Positions 1-8,555 of a stretch of DNA of 10,964 bases are shown here, one piece after another. Source of the stretch: Gonium pectorale (Eukaryota; Chlorophyta; Chlorophyceae; Chlamydomonadales; Volvocaceae). Below the pieces are notes generated by a model. That model made no database searches, had not been told where the DNA came from, and saw nothing but the letters and a program-made list of their open reading frames with translations. The stretch spans positions 66,731 to 77,694 of the forward strand of contig LSYV01000135.1 of the NCBI GenBank assembly GCA_001584585.1, written 5' to 3'. Every line of letters begins with the position of its first letter. The first letter of the stretch is position 1. Position numbers and translations under genes: made by a program.

Positions 1-1679
1 AACGCTTCTTCGGTTGCTTCTAGCCGGAACGGCATCCCTGGCGGCAAGCCATAATCATCATCGCTGTCGGTTCCTTCACTGTCGGAGGTGGGTTGGTCGT
101 GCTTCCCGGGCGGTGGCGGTGGCGCGGTAGTTCCTGCCGTGGCGGCTTGTGCAGCGCGGACCTCCGCACGACGTACACGCTGGGCGCGCTGGATGCGAGC
201 GCGCGCTGCGATGACTTCAGCCATGTTGCGGGTGATGTGCTGGACGAGGCGAATATACACGGCGGTGGATCTGCAGCCTCCATCAGCGCGAGCGTGAAGG
301 CTCCGCCACCATTCGTCATGGGCTATTACGGCCGTACGGCCATTGGCTAGGGGTGAGGCCCGGTAGCTACTGAAGAGCGCTAGGACGAAGGCACACCATT
401 CCTCCCTCTCAGCCGGATCCGCTGTGTCGGATGGACGCAATGGCGGGTTACTTAGCGGCCGTGGGATAACCGGATGCGCACGGCGCTGTAGCATATATCG
501 CGCCGCCGCCCGGTACCCTTCTCGGAACGCGAGGCGCTCCAACGGCGCCGTACGCGTATTGGTAGGCGCCGCCGCCGATAGCTGCAACCGACGGAACGTC
601 TCATCACGTACGCGCTTTTCGTAACAGCCGGTCAGCAAATACGGGCTATGCCAGGGCTCGTCCAGCCCGTCGCCACGCTGTAAGTAATCGTCCAGGTCGT
701 TGGCCGCCGTGTAGCGGGATGACGCTGACGTGGGCGGCTGCTGGGAAGTAGACGGGCCTCCTGGGTCAGCCTCGGGCTCCACGAGCGTGTGCCGCATGTG
801 AATATGAGCGGCGGTGCCGCTCTGAATGAAGGCCGTAAAGGCTCCCACGTTCAGCGGCACCGTGTCCCAAGTGCGGAAGACGGAGCTACGACCGCTCATG
901 AGGAGCGCCATGAACGCTGCGCTGAATGCGGGCACGGCGGTGGTGGTATGGACGGCGATTCGGAGCAGGTGCACCGCATTAGTGAGTGCGGCCGCCGGCT
1001 CTACGGCTGTGCCCACTGCTGGGGTCTGTTGTCGCTGTGAGTCCGCCAGCTCCGTTGCGGCATGGAGGAAATCTTGCACATGCGCCGAGCTCTGGTCCTT
1101 GCTTAGGTACTTGGACAAGTACTCCGCGGCCTCACGCGCGGAATCCTCTGCTTGCACGGGGCAAGGCCCACGGTCCGCCTCGGGTTGCTGCAGCCAAGCT
1201 GCGAGCGGCTGACGACAGGCCTCTCGGCCGGCTTCGCATATGGCGCCGGTAGTCATGTTGCAACCGAAGGCCATCAGCACTGCTGCTATGTGCGGAACCA
1301 GCCACTCGCCCGTCCGCTGGCAAAGCACCAGGCCGCCGACGCCGATCAGCTGGAACAGCGCCTGCTTGAATCGTGGGTACACAAGGCGGCACTCGGGGCC
1401 GTGCGTGTAGCACGTCCGCATATGGTGGTGCCACAGGACGGCCAGCACGCAGCGGCCGTAATGCCGCGCGATAGCTCGATAGTCGCACGTGTCGGTGGCC
1501 GTGCGGCGAACGCGGGTGGTTTGCTGTGGGTATGGGAGTTGCGGGAGGTTATAGGGGGTGTCAATGAATCGGCACGCCGGCCGATTGGGCTGAGGTGGCC
1601 TAATCGTCACGCGCGCGACCCGTAGGTATTGCCATCTACGGACGGATGCCCAGGACGGGGAACTGGTCCCCTCCATGAC
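1..1679 (-). CDS. Exon 7 (partial): Helitron Rep C-terminal half with catalytic tyrosines
   Basis: The frame is open from 1679 to the window edge (about 559 codons, no stop), so the exon and protein continue left of base 1. Residues are numbered from 1679. HHHMRTCYTHGPECRLVYPR (residues 84-103) is the His/Cys knuckle that follows HUH in Helitron Rep. GEWLVPHIAAVLMAFGCNM is the usual strand and helix block. AAEYLSKYLSKD (tyrosines 187 and 191) is the Y2 active site; these tyrosines attack DNA and carry the strand. Later, LTGCYEKRVRDETFRRLQL resembles the segment between Rep and helicase. The stretch near 1-200 is Arg/Ala-rich, then Pro, Asp and Ser-rich (acidic SDSEGTDSDDD). The helicase motifs are not in view. 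Confidence 0.92.
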
Positions 1680-2256
1680 CTACAATAACCGCGCAAGCTA
1701 TAATTTCTGCCGCCCGCCCAAAACCAGCAAACGAGGCAGACGAGCCCGCTTACCTCTTCTGCGCATGGCAGCGCCGAACGTGCGCCGCGCGCTCGTTGCC
1801 GCCGGCGAGGTGATGCAGGTGAGTCGGGGCGTGCGGCGCGTTTGGTCGATGCTGTCCGAGGCGGAAGCTGCATGTAGGTGACGGAGTCGCATCGTAGCAG
1901 TCAGCCCCGGCCGTCGCGAGACACATTGCGCGAAGCGGATTCAGCCCGAGTCACCCGTGTGCAAATCACCCGATCACGCTTCACCATTCGTACCTGAGGC
2001 CCGGCCGCGCTAGCGTCATTCTGTCGTCGGAGCCGGGCGCTACGACGTAACTCAGGCGGCGGGCGCGGTTCCAGCTGGGAATGTGTGGGAGTAGTGGCCC
2101 GCAGCTGGTTCGAAGATGTGGCAGAACAGAGGAAGGGGCGTAAGGAGACCATCAGCCAGCAGCACCAAGCCGTAGAAGGGAAGGAACAGCAGCGCGTGTA
2201 ACATGCAAATCGTTCCGTGCCCACTGTGGTCAAACATTGACAGGGGATGAACGCAC
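1680..2256 (-). other. Intron 6 (577 bp, phase 0), possibly holding a small extra exon
   Basis: The donor CAG|GTGCGT starts at 2256 and the acceptor ggttattgtag ends at 1680. The phase is 0 on both sides and the Rep frame is kept. A second possible structure uses the acceptor catgcag (ending at 1868) and the donor GAAGAG|GTAAGC (1753). That would add a 38-codon Arg/Pro/Ala-rich exon, also in phase 0, and leave a 74-bp intron. I cannot choose between them. No other gene is seen here. Confidence 0.6.
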
Positions 2257-3816
2257 CTGGCTGCGGGGGCTCGCACGTGCGTGTACGACGGCTGATGTGT
2301 CAGCAAGCGATGTCGACTCTCGATCTAAGCGCGAGTCTACTGATGCCCCCGGATGCCGGGCATTACGGAGAATCAGGTTCCAACTGTATGCGGTGGGCGC
2401 TTCCCACTTCTCCGGTCGTGGCAGCTCCTCTGCGGCAGCGCTGCCAAGCCCCGTCGGATCCAACGGCTCGAACGATTCCTGCCTACGACGGTCGACGGCC
2501 GATGCGGGCTCTGATGCGGAGCCTGGGCAGAAGAAGGGCTGAGGCAGTGTGGTACGGCCCAGGGCGTCTATCAACTGCAGGATGGGCGAGGGCCGGCCGT
2601 CATCGCCGCTGGAGAACAACGTACGAAGGCGGTTGATATCCAACGTCTGCAAGTTGGCGGCGCCATGGAAATGAAGCGCTCCGCGCCCTGTCGTCTCATA
2701 TTTGTATTCGATCGCTAGAACCGGGCCTACGGGACTGGCTCGGTTACGCTGCGCAAGCTCGCCCGGCTCCCATCCGAATAGCACAGCGCATACAGCATCA
2801 GCGATGGCAGCAGCGTAAGCGGCGCATGCGACGGGATTTGCAGCCACACGGCGCCAGCGCCGGAAGGCCTTTTCAGCGTCGGTCGGCGCGGCGGTTCCGC
2901 TGTCGAAGACGATGGGTTCTCCAGCCATCACGGCCACGGCAGCGCTCTGGACGTCTGACGGATTGATGGTGAAGAAGAAGTTGAAGGGCCCAAATGCATA
3001 TGAGGCCGCCAGGCCGTCGCTCCGAAAGCGACGGTAGAAAGCGTTCAAGGGATCCACCCTGCTGGTGGTCGTGCGGATGCACGTCGCAAGCTTGGCGACC
3101 GCCGGTGAATGCTCGCGGATCTCTCGTAACAGGCGCCGGTGTTCCGCCGTCTGTGGATGCGCTGCCAGAACCTGAGCCATGAGACGGACGTTCCGGTCCG
3201 ATAGAGTCTCAGTGGCGTCCCGCAGCTCGTCGGGAGTGAGCATAGCGGTCAAACGAGCGGAGTCATTGCACTCGTGGCGCAGATAAACGTCGAAACCATG
3301 GGATAGGAGGTCCACCGATTGCGCGAATTGCTTCTGCGGATACCGACGCAAAAGCGTCCCCACGTACGATCGAACGGTCATGCCCAGCGGCTGCTGCCCG
3401 CAAGGGCCCCACGGGAATACCCACGGGTGGGCACGTGGGAATGCGTCCCGTCGGTAATCGCTGGCTGGCGGTGCATCCCTTCCGCCAGTGCTAGCGGCAA
3501 TGAGTCCGTACTGCCGGAGCATCGCTCGCATTCGCTCCTCGTCTCCGTTAGCAGAAGCGAAAATATCCGGCTGCAAGCTACGCGGTACGCACACCTCCAT
3601 GTCGTCCAGGCCGCGCATACAGCCGTCAGCATCCGAGCCGGCGTCTGTGTCAGCCTGTCGAACGGACGTACCGGCGGTGTCGGCATGAGCACGACGGACG
3701 GCTGTGACACGCACGCCATGGCCTTGCATAGGCGCTGGTTGTGGTACTGGGCCCGTCGAAGAGGTAACATTCTCCGAAGGAGGAAGGACAGCCGGCGCGT
3801 CATTCGCAATGACATC
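2257..3816 (-). CDS. Exon 6: Helitron Rep, N-terminal half with the HUH motif
   Basis: The exon has 520 codons and opens with a low-complexity linker of about 75 residues. A block with FPRAHPWVFPWG (near 3430) matches the FPhLFPxG motif before Rep in Helitrons. Then come NFFFTINPSDVQ (near 2960), GWEPGELA, and AIEYKYETTGRGALHFHG. HFH at 2665-2673 is the HUH metal-binding motif of the Rep nuclease, which nicks one DNA strand for rolling-circle transposition. The frame has an ATG at 3729, but the protein most likely enters from exon 5. The donor SQ|GTGCGT at 2256 ends it in phase 0; unspliced, the frame stops at 2230. The last about 40 residues before the donor are weakly conserved, so an earlier exon end is possible. 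Confidence 0.9.
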
Positions 3817-4171
3817 CTATACAGGCATGGGACAATGAGCCGGTCGTCGCGTCAGTGGTAGTGGCGCTAGTGTGCAACGGCATAGGTCAATAGCAATATG
3901 GTGGGCCCAGGATATGGAGGCTGACGCACCGGAGGCTGGCGTATGGGTGCGAAGGGATTCTCAGCAGCTGAAGGACCTCCAGTCTCCGGATGAATCTGCT
4001 GACATAAGCGAGTCAGGGGCCTCGTGTCGGTATGGTTTCCTATCAAAGGAGACTATCTACGATTCTGCAATGCTTAGCAGCCGTTGATGTCCAAGCCCAT
4101 TATCTCAGTCTCCCTGCTGCCTCGCTCCAAGCATCCCCAGATTCCGAGGTAAGTGAACGATAGTGGCTTAC
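3817..4171 (-). other. Intron 5 (355 bp, phase 0)
   Basis: The donor GTAAGC starts at 4171 and the acceptor tgtatag ends at 3817, both phase 0. The intron separates the OTU domain from the Rep exon. An in-frame stop (TAG, 3819-3817) sits exactly at the acceptor, so the upstream frame of exon 6 must come from splicing. I see no other gene in it. Confidence 0.68.
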
Positions 4172-4327
4172 CTGCCTTTCTCGGGTCGAATTGTAATGCG
4201 CCTCTGGGATATATGCCAGCGTGACAGTTCGACGTCCCGGGCCATGCTCGGGCGCGACTCGTGTGACCGGCTCAGTCGGATGGGGCGTAACCAAGGTGAT
4301 ATCTACGTCATACGCGTCTGCCGCGGC
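4172..4327 (-). CDS. Exon 5: C-terminal part of OTU with catalytic His
   Basis: The exon has 52 codons. It opens AAADAYDVDITLV and contains RRTVTLAYIPEAHYNST. The AHYNS motif, with His at 4196-4198, is the catalytic His motif (HYxS) at the end of OTU domains. With the Cys of exon 3, the two main catalytic residues are present. The exon ends GGCAG|GTAAGC, a strong donor, in phase 0. It is bounded by acceptor and donor sites whose phases match those of its neighbours. Confidence 0.85.
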
Positions 4328-4505
4328 CTGTGAAGGGGCGCGGGTGAGGGATAACTCTTATTGATGCTTCCGCGAGAGATCGGGATGCGTTAACTTCGCA
4401 CGGAGGGTTTCGCAACGCCTGGCGCCACGATTAATTCCGGCGCCCGCCCTCGCACAGCAAGCCACATTGAGCAGCGTCGAGTCACGAGCGCCAGGTCGTA
4501 CGCAC
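4328..4505 (-). other. Intron 4 (178 bp, phase 0)
   Basis: The donor GTGCGT starts at 4505 and the acceptor cccttcacag ends at 4328, both phase 0. Splicing turns WGDHTTLR into WGDHTTLR-AAADAYDVDITLV, the OTU pattern in which an Ala helix is followed by a V-D-I strand. Unspliced, the frame stops within a few codons. Confidence 0.8.
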
Positions 4506-4691
4506 TCGTAAGGTCGTGTGGTCGCCCCACGCTCGATCCTCAAGCATCTCGCTCACGTAATCGTCGTAATTGCCCGTAGTGATGAATCCATTGTACCGCT
4601 CGGGATGGTCACACAGGGTCCTCACTACTTGCGCGCGAACCTCCTCGTATCGGCCGTCATCACCGAGTAGCTGATGCGCCAGCGCGCGAAA
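4506..4691 (-). CDS. Exon 4: core of the OTU cysteine protease domain
   Basis: The exon has 62 codons and begins FRALAHQLLGDDGRYEEVR. This is the helix that follows the catalytic Cys in OTU proteases (family pattern DGNC-x-FRAL...VR). Later it has PERYNGF, NYDDYVSEM and WGDHTTLR, matching the OTU pattern (y..f, ddYl..M, WGd...L.A). The exon is too short and lacks the ATG needed to show up as a gene alone; it was found by reading this frame. The donor CGA|GTGCGT and the following acceptor are both phase 0. OTU proteases cut ubiquitin or related isopeptide and peptide bonds. In Helitrons OTU domains are known from the Helentron and Helitron2 lineages, but their exact role is not established. 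Confidence 0.85.
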
Positions 4692-4954
4692 CTGAGGGAT
4701 GAAAGGTCCAAGATTAGGAGGGTATGAGCTTCAAACGGTGCACGTACCGGGGAATGACAAATACGCCCAAGCCCGTACCAACGGTGCGAACGCACCGCAC
4801 CTGACAGTTACCGTCTCCATCGACCGGCTGCTCCTCGAGGCCACGCTCCGCTAGCCGCGCTCGTATCAAACCCTGACGCGGACGGGACGTTCAGGATACA
4901 ACAGGTCACATGATCCTCAAATAAAGCCTCTCATTTCCGCAAATGCCCGTCACG
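4692..4954 (-). other. Intron 3 (about 263 bp); 5' junction unresolved
   Basis: The acceptor is strong: acctttcatccctcag ends at 4692, with a pyrimidine tract, and exon 4 must begin in phase 0. On the donor side the sequence after the DGDC codons is GGCCGTGACG. The GT here lies one base past the codon boundary, so the direct join shifts the frame and soon meets a stop. No alternative AG would rescue the phase. The intron is real in outline, because OTU motifs lie on both sides, but its exact left-hand exon border is not settled. Confidence 0.5.
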
Positions 4955-6282
4955 GCCGCAATCACCGTCGGTTTGGGGTAGCAAGACGATCGCCCGCCTT
5001 CCCATACAACTTGCCTGCCTTCCCATGCAACTTGCCTGAGGATTACGAGGAGGTGACTCCACCGGCCAGGTCGCATGCTCACGTGTGGAGCGGCCGGAGG
5101 TCCTTCCGGGCCCGAGCTGCCTGGGCTGCATCTCGCTAACTGCCGACGTAAGGCTGGAGTAGTTGCGGCTTAAGTACCTCTGCACCTGCCCTGGAGTAAC
5201 GCCAGTCAATCGGCCCGGATTATGGACGTCCAGCAGGCAGGTTGTTAGGTCCTTCCACTTATGCTGGTACCATGAGCGCAGCCGATCCTCCGTCCATTGC
5301 ACGCCTTGCAACGCGGTGCGTACGACAACCGTGCTAAGGTGCTGCGGGGCGGTTATGCCGGTAGCCTTGGCGCGCGGCGCCGTCGTGGGCCTTGTTGCCG
5401 ACGCCGGCTGCAGCAAGGGCGGTGACGGCCGCGGGGCCCCATGCACGACATCCAATGGTATCGATGCTTCAGCCGCCGATACGGACGCGCCGACAGGGAG
5501 TCGGGATGTAGGAACCGGGCCTGAACTCCCATCGACCGCTGAAGCAAGATCCGCCCCTGTCGTCCATCTGGAATCTCTGGCGATGCCAGCGATGCCAGCC
5601 TCCGGCGCCTTCGTGACGTCAACGGTTGTAGTCATTGTTGGATGGGGGAGGCCTGTCTCTGAGCGCAACGCAGCTGCTGTAGCGGCCACGTCGGCCTGCT
5701 GTCGTACGGCTGCTGCACCTTCCCGATCGGCGGCGAAGGCAGAGCGCAGGCGCTGCGCCTCCTCTTCTGTACGCGGATATACAGCCGATTCGAGTAGGCC
5801 AGGGAAGGGCTGGCCGTCCAGGGCGCGGATGGCGTTAATGGCGTCATGATCCAATCTCAGCTGCCACACGTTCGCCAAGTGGATAGCCCACCTGATGATC
5901 ACCTCAGCGCGCACGATCAGACTCTTGGCATGCCTCGCCCTCGCCAACAGCTCGGCTTCGTCAGCAATGACGTCCAGAAATACCACTTGCACATACTTGG
6001 TCAGCTCCGCGGGCCGCATGGGAAGCGTCTGCGCCAAAGCCTGTAACAGTTCCCCGGGCGGCGCGTTCTCGAAAAGAATGCAGTGCCCGCGGCTGGCCAG
6101 CTGTAAGGTGTCAGCCGGCCGCCATTCCTCTCCTTCCTGCCGAATGACGTACACAGAGCGCCATAGCTGCCACTGCGCGAAGAGGCGGCTTTCCATGTAC
6201 GTCGGGCAGCCTAGCGCTGCCAACTCGGGCGGGACTTCGCCGGTGTCAAACCTGGCGAGAGAATGTTCAGGCACCCGTTGCG
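4955..6282 (-). CDS. Exon 3: DUF6570-like region, linker and OTU catalytic Cys
   Basis: The first about 170 residues match the DUF6570 pattern of Helitron proteins by eye: GEVPPELAALG, an acidic/aromatic helix, SRGHCILFENAPPGELLQAL, a LPMRPAEL motif, then a long helix ending near PFPGLLES. A Pro/Ala/Thr-rich, low-complexity linker follows (about 5720-5330). After it comes a more ordered stretch with QWTEDRLRSWYQHKW and GQVQRYLSRNYSSL that I cannot assign. Near the end is LLPQTDGDC, where DGDC (4958-4969) is the Asp-Gly-Asn/Asp-Cys active-site motif of OTU cysteine proteases. Without splicing the frame goes on only eight codons to a stop at 4931. The exon end is placed after GGC (4955) because the next exon then continues the OTU motif, but the nearest GT donor is one base further on (see intron 3). 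Confidence 0.75.
4997..5038 (-). repeat. 21-bp tandem duplication in exon 3
   Basis: Two 21-bp copies lie head to tail (4997-5017 and 5018-5038) and differ at one base. They encode QASCMGR twice, just before the OTU DGDC motif. The frame is kept. This looks like a recent local slippage event. Confidence 0.9.
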
Positions 6283-6505
6283 CTGCGTACATACGGCAGA
6301 ATGGCAAAGGCGGGGGCGCGGCGTCAGGCTCCGAAAATATTTAGGTCCTATGGACAACTAAAACCAGCCAGGAGCGTTACCATAACGTACGTCGGGTATA
6401 CATATACCCACAGAAACGGAGGTGTGTGAAGCCGAGGCGTAGACGGACAAGACGGTACGCATACGAACACCGTCACGATTTCCCATAACTTCGTACTAAT
6501 CTTAC
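6283..6505 (-). other. Intron 2 (223 bp, phase 1)
   Basis: The donor GTAAGA starts at 6505 (context GAAAG|GTAAGATT) and the acceptor gtacgcag ends at 6283. Both sides are phase 1, so G + CG makes an Ala codon. The joined protein reads CDDCFGALK then AQRVPEHSLARF, as expected for DUF6570 (Cys pair, Lys, VP, Leu-Ala, G-VP-EL). Other upstream acceptors in the same open stretch, for example at 6329, are in the wrong phase or lead into stops. Confidence 0.72.
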
Positions 6506-8555
6506 CTTTCAATGCGCCGAAACAGTCGTCACACACACGCATCTCCTTAGGCTGGCCGGCGGCATCTAGCTCGGTGTTGTGAGGCGCGGCGTCCGTATCC
6601 GTAAGGAGTACGCGCAAGTTATACGCGACTGTTGAACGCTGCGATGCTGGCGGGGATGTCGGCAGCAGGCGTTTCGATAGTCCCCGTCCGGACTCTCGAC
6701 GTCCGCTTGCGACCGAAGTCTCCACACCGCCGTCAATAGAACTGGGGTGATGGCGCGACGGTTTCGCTCTATAGACCGGGGCAGGTGGCGGCGGCTCACA
6801 CCACGCCTCATCAGCGCGTAACGGACGGTGGAACGTAGAAAGCGCCTCTCGAGGCACTTCGGGAGTCGGGTCCACGTCAGCGCGCAGCAGCTCCATAAGC
6901 GGGCCCAGATCTCCCCACGCTCGGGCGGAGCTGGTGGCCTCTGAACAGAAGCGCGCGCAACACGCACAGACGTGAAGAGGCAGGCGTCGCCGCATATCGC
7001 TGTGCAGCGCGCAAGCCAGGTCCACATCCGAAGGCAATCCGGCGCCCAGAGGGAGCTGCCGCTGATCATCTCCTCCCGCCGCCCACTCCTCGCCGCATAG
7101 CAATTCCGCCTGCGGGACGTCGCCGGTATAACGACCATCCGGCTGCAGTATTCCGAGAATGGATGCAAATTCAATGACCGGATCCTGGTCCTGTCGCTCG
7201 CTGGCCTGTTGCAGAGCCCGGCGCTGTCGGCGAACTTTCTCTTCCTCAGCATGTTGTTCCTCAGTTTTTACGGACCGCCGCTGCCGTTCCGCCGTCGCAT
7301 GGCGCTCGCGCGCTCCAGCCGCGGCCTGCGCCGACCGCCGCTGCCGTTCCGCCGTCGCATGGCGCTCGCGCGCTCCAGCCGCTGCCTCCGCCGTCATCGT
7401 AGATCGACATTTTCGCGTTGCCTCCGCTGCACGCTCACGAGCCGCCGGCGACCGCGTGGTAGAGCCGTGTCCCGGCTCAGCGGCAGTTGCTGGCGATTGG
7501 TCGAGGCCGGCACCCGCCAATACGGCGCCTGATAGGCTTGCAGTTATGGAACGGTAAGCGCGTGCTATGTCGCTGGGCGACAGGCCGTTTTTCGCAAGGT
7601 CGGCGAGATCAGGCGGCAAAGTGGCCAGGTCCCGCAGCTCTTCTGGGGTGAACTGTTGCGCCGCCTGCTGCGTTGTCGGCGCAGACGTCTGCTGCATGCC
7701 GCCCACTAGAACGCTGGTGACGAAAAAAGTGCTATCACGGCCGATGCCTTGATACAGGAGAGAGCGATGGAGCTGCAGCCGCCGCCCGTTGTGTAGGATT
7801 CGCAAACGCCATGCAGGGATCCCTTCGTACAAAGCCACCAGATGCAGGAGATCGGCTCCAGTTAGGCGTAAGGACACGATGACTGAAGTAGTCCGGCTCG
7901 ACAGTCGCCGAATGAATACTGGCACAGCATCAGCAGGTACTGACGTTGAAGAGTTGACGAGTTGGGTCCAATGCAAGAGCCGATTCTCTAGGTACACAAA
8001 GAGCAAGATTACGCACGTAGCTGCCAAGCTACACGCATGTAAACGGTCGATAACGGAGCCTAGGACTGTAAGGAACAACAAGCCCGATGCTGCTGAGAGT
8101 CTCATCGGAAACGTACATAGCGTGACATAAACCTTACAGTACAGCTGTCGCTGAAAGCGGGCCCCTGTCCTGCACGCTAGTAGGAAGAGCGGCGGATCCA
8201 GAATCGGGGCGGTCGCCAGGAAGAGCTGAGCCAACGGGAGCACGTACGGCACCCAATACCAGGGCTGGCTGACGACGAGCGCCGATCCAAGGAGACACAC
8301 GGACGATACCATTGTAGGATCCATGAGCGGGGCCAAGCGCAGCACCTGGAATTGTAGCTGACTTACTACACAAGCGGTCCACCAATAGCACACCCGTAAG
8401 CATGCTATTGTTGCTGCGTAGGTGTAGATGACGAACAAGCCCACGTCGCGCAGTCGCTTGCCAAAGACTCCAAATATTTGATAGACGGTCCGCAGGTCCA
8501 GGCAAGCCCATAGGCGAAGCCGTAGATTCAAACCCAAGACCGCCGCATACCACAC
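6506..8555 (-). CDS. Exon 2: membrane segments, ubiquitin-like domain, repeat region, Cys knuckles
   Basis: The exon has 683 codons plus one base. Residues are numbered from the GTG at 8555. Hydrophobic, membrane-type stretches lie near residues 39-66, 82-97, 98-128, 153-170 and 172-190. Residues 211-286 are a ubiquitin-like domain ending in Gly-Gly. Residues about 371-453 are Arg/Ala/Glu-rich, probably helical, with a tandem 20-residue repeat. Cysteines at 530, 532, 533 and 537 (CACCARFC) and 675 and 678 (CDDC) look like zinc knuckles of the DUF6570-like region that precedes Rep in many Helitron proteins. Between the two Cys clusters is a poorly conserved-looking, Pro/Ser-rich stretch of about 137 residues. 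The exon ends GAAAG|GTAAGA (phase 1). The frame runs on to a stop at 6348 without splicing, but the joined frame gives a better match to DUF6570. Membrane topology is inference. Confidence 0.75.
7261..7396 (-). repeat. 60-bp in-frame tandem repeat (20-residue unit) in exon 2
   Basis: Two 60-bp units lie head to tail. A 48-bp core at 7273-7320 is identical to 7333-7380, and a partial, weaker copy follows at 7381-7396. The period is a multiple of three. Each unit encodes AAAGARERHATAERQRRS plus two residues. The Arg/Glu/Ala pattern suggests a charged helix or coiled coil, possibly binding nucleic acid. The near-perfect identity points to a recent duplication. Confidence 0.9.
7698..7925 (-). other. 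Ubiquitin-like domain with C-terminal Gly-Gly (within exon 2)
   Basis: This domain is 76 residues, exactly the length of ubiquitin, and I can align it to ubiquitin with no gaps at about 20 identities in 76 (hand alignment). Matching ubiquitin positions include F4, L8, T12, V17, E34-G35-I36-P37, R42, G47, L50, R54, L56, I61, S65-T66, L73 and G75-G76. Ile44 is replaced by Leu and Val70 by Thr. None of the seven ubiquitin lysines is kept: positions 6, 11, 48 and 63 are Arg, and 27, 29 and 33 are hydrophobic or aromatic. After VGG the chain continues MQQTSAP, so the Gly-Gly is internal and would need a protease to expose it. In known families such a Gly-Gly is the cleavage and conjugation end. 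Whether it is cut here is inference. Confidence 0.85.

Noticed and set aside
1816..1824. Perfect plus-strand splice donor CAG|GTGAGT, and another (GAG|GTAAGTG) at 4146-4155
   Set aside because: Both lie antisense to introns of the minus-strand gene, with no plus-strand coding frame or acceptor partner that I can support.
5163..5849. Long plus-strand open frame (228 codons)
   Set aside because: It lies opposite exon 3, where the minus strand reads as DUF6570 and linker. Its translation shows no domain; it is a GC-rich antisense shadow.
6566..7252. 228-codon minus-strand frame overlapping exon 2 in another frame
   Set aside because: Arg-rich with no motif. The exon 2 frame carries the Cys knuckles and repeat, so this is a shadow.
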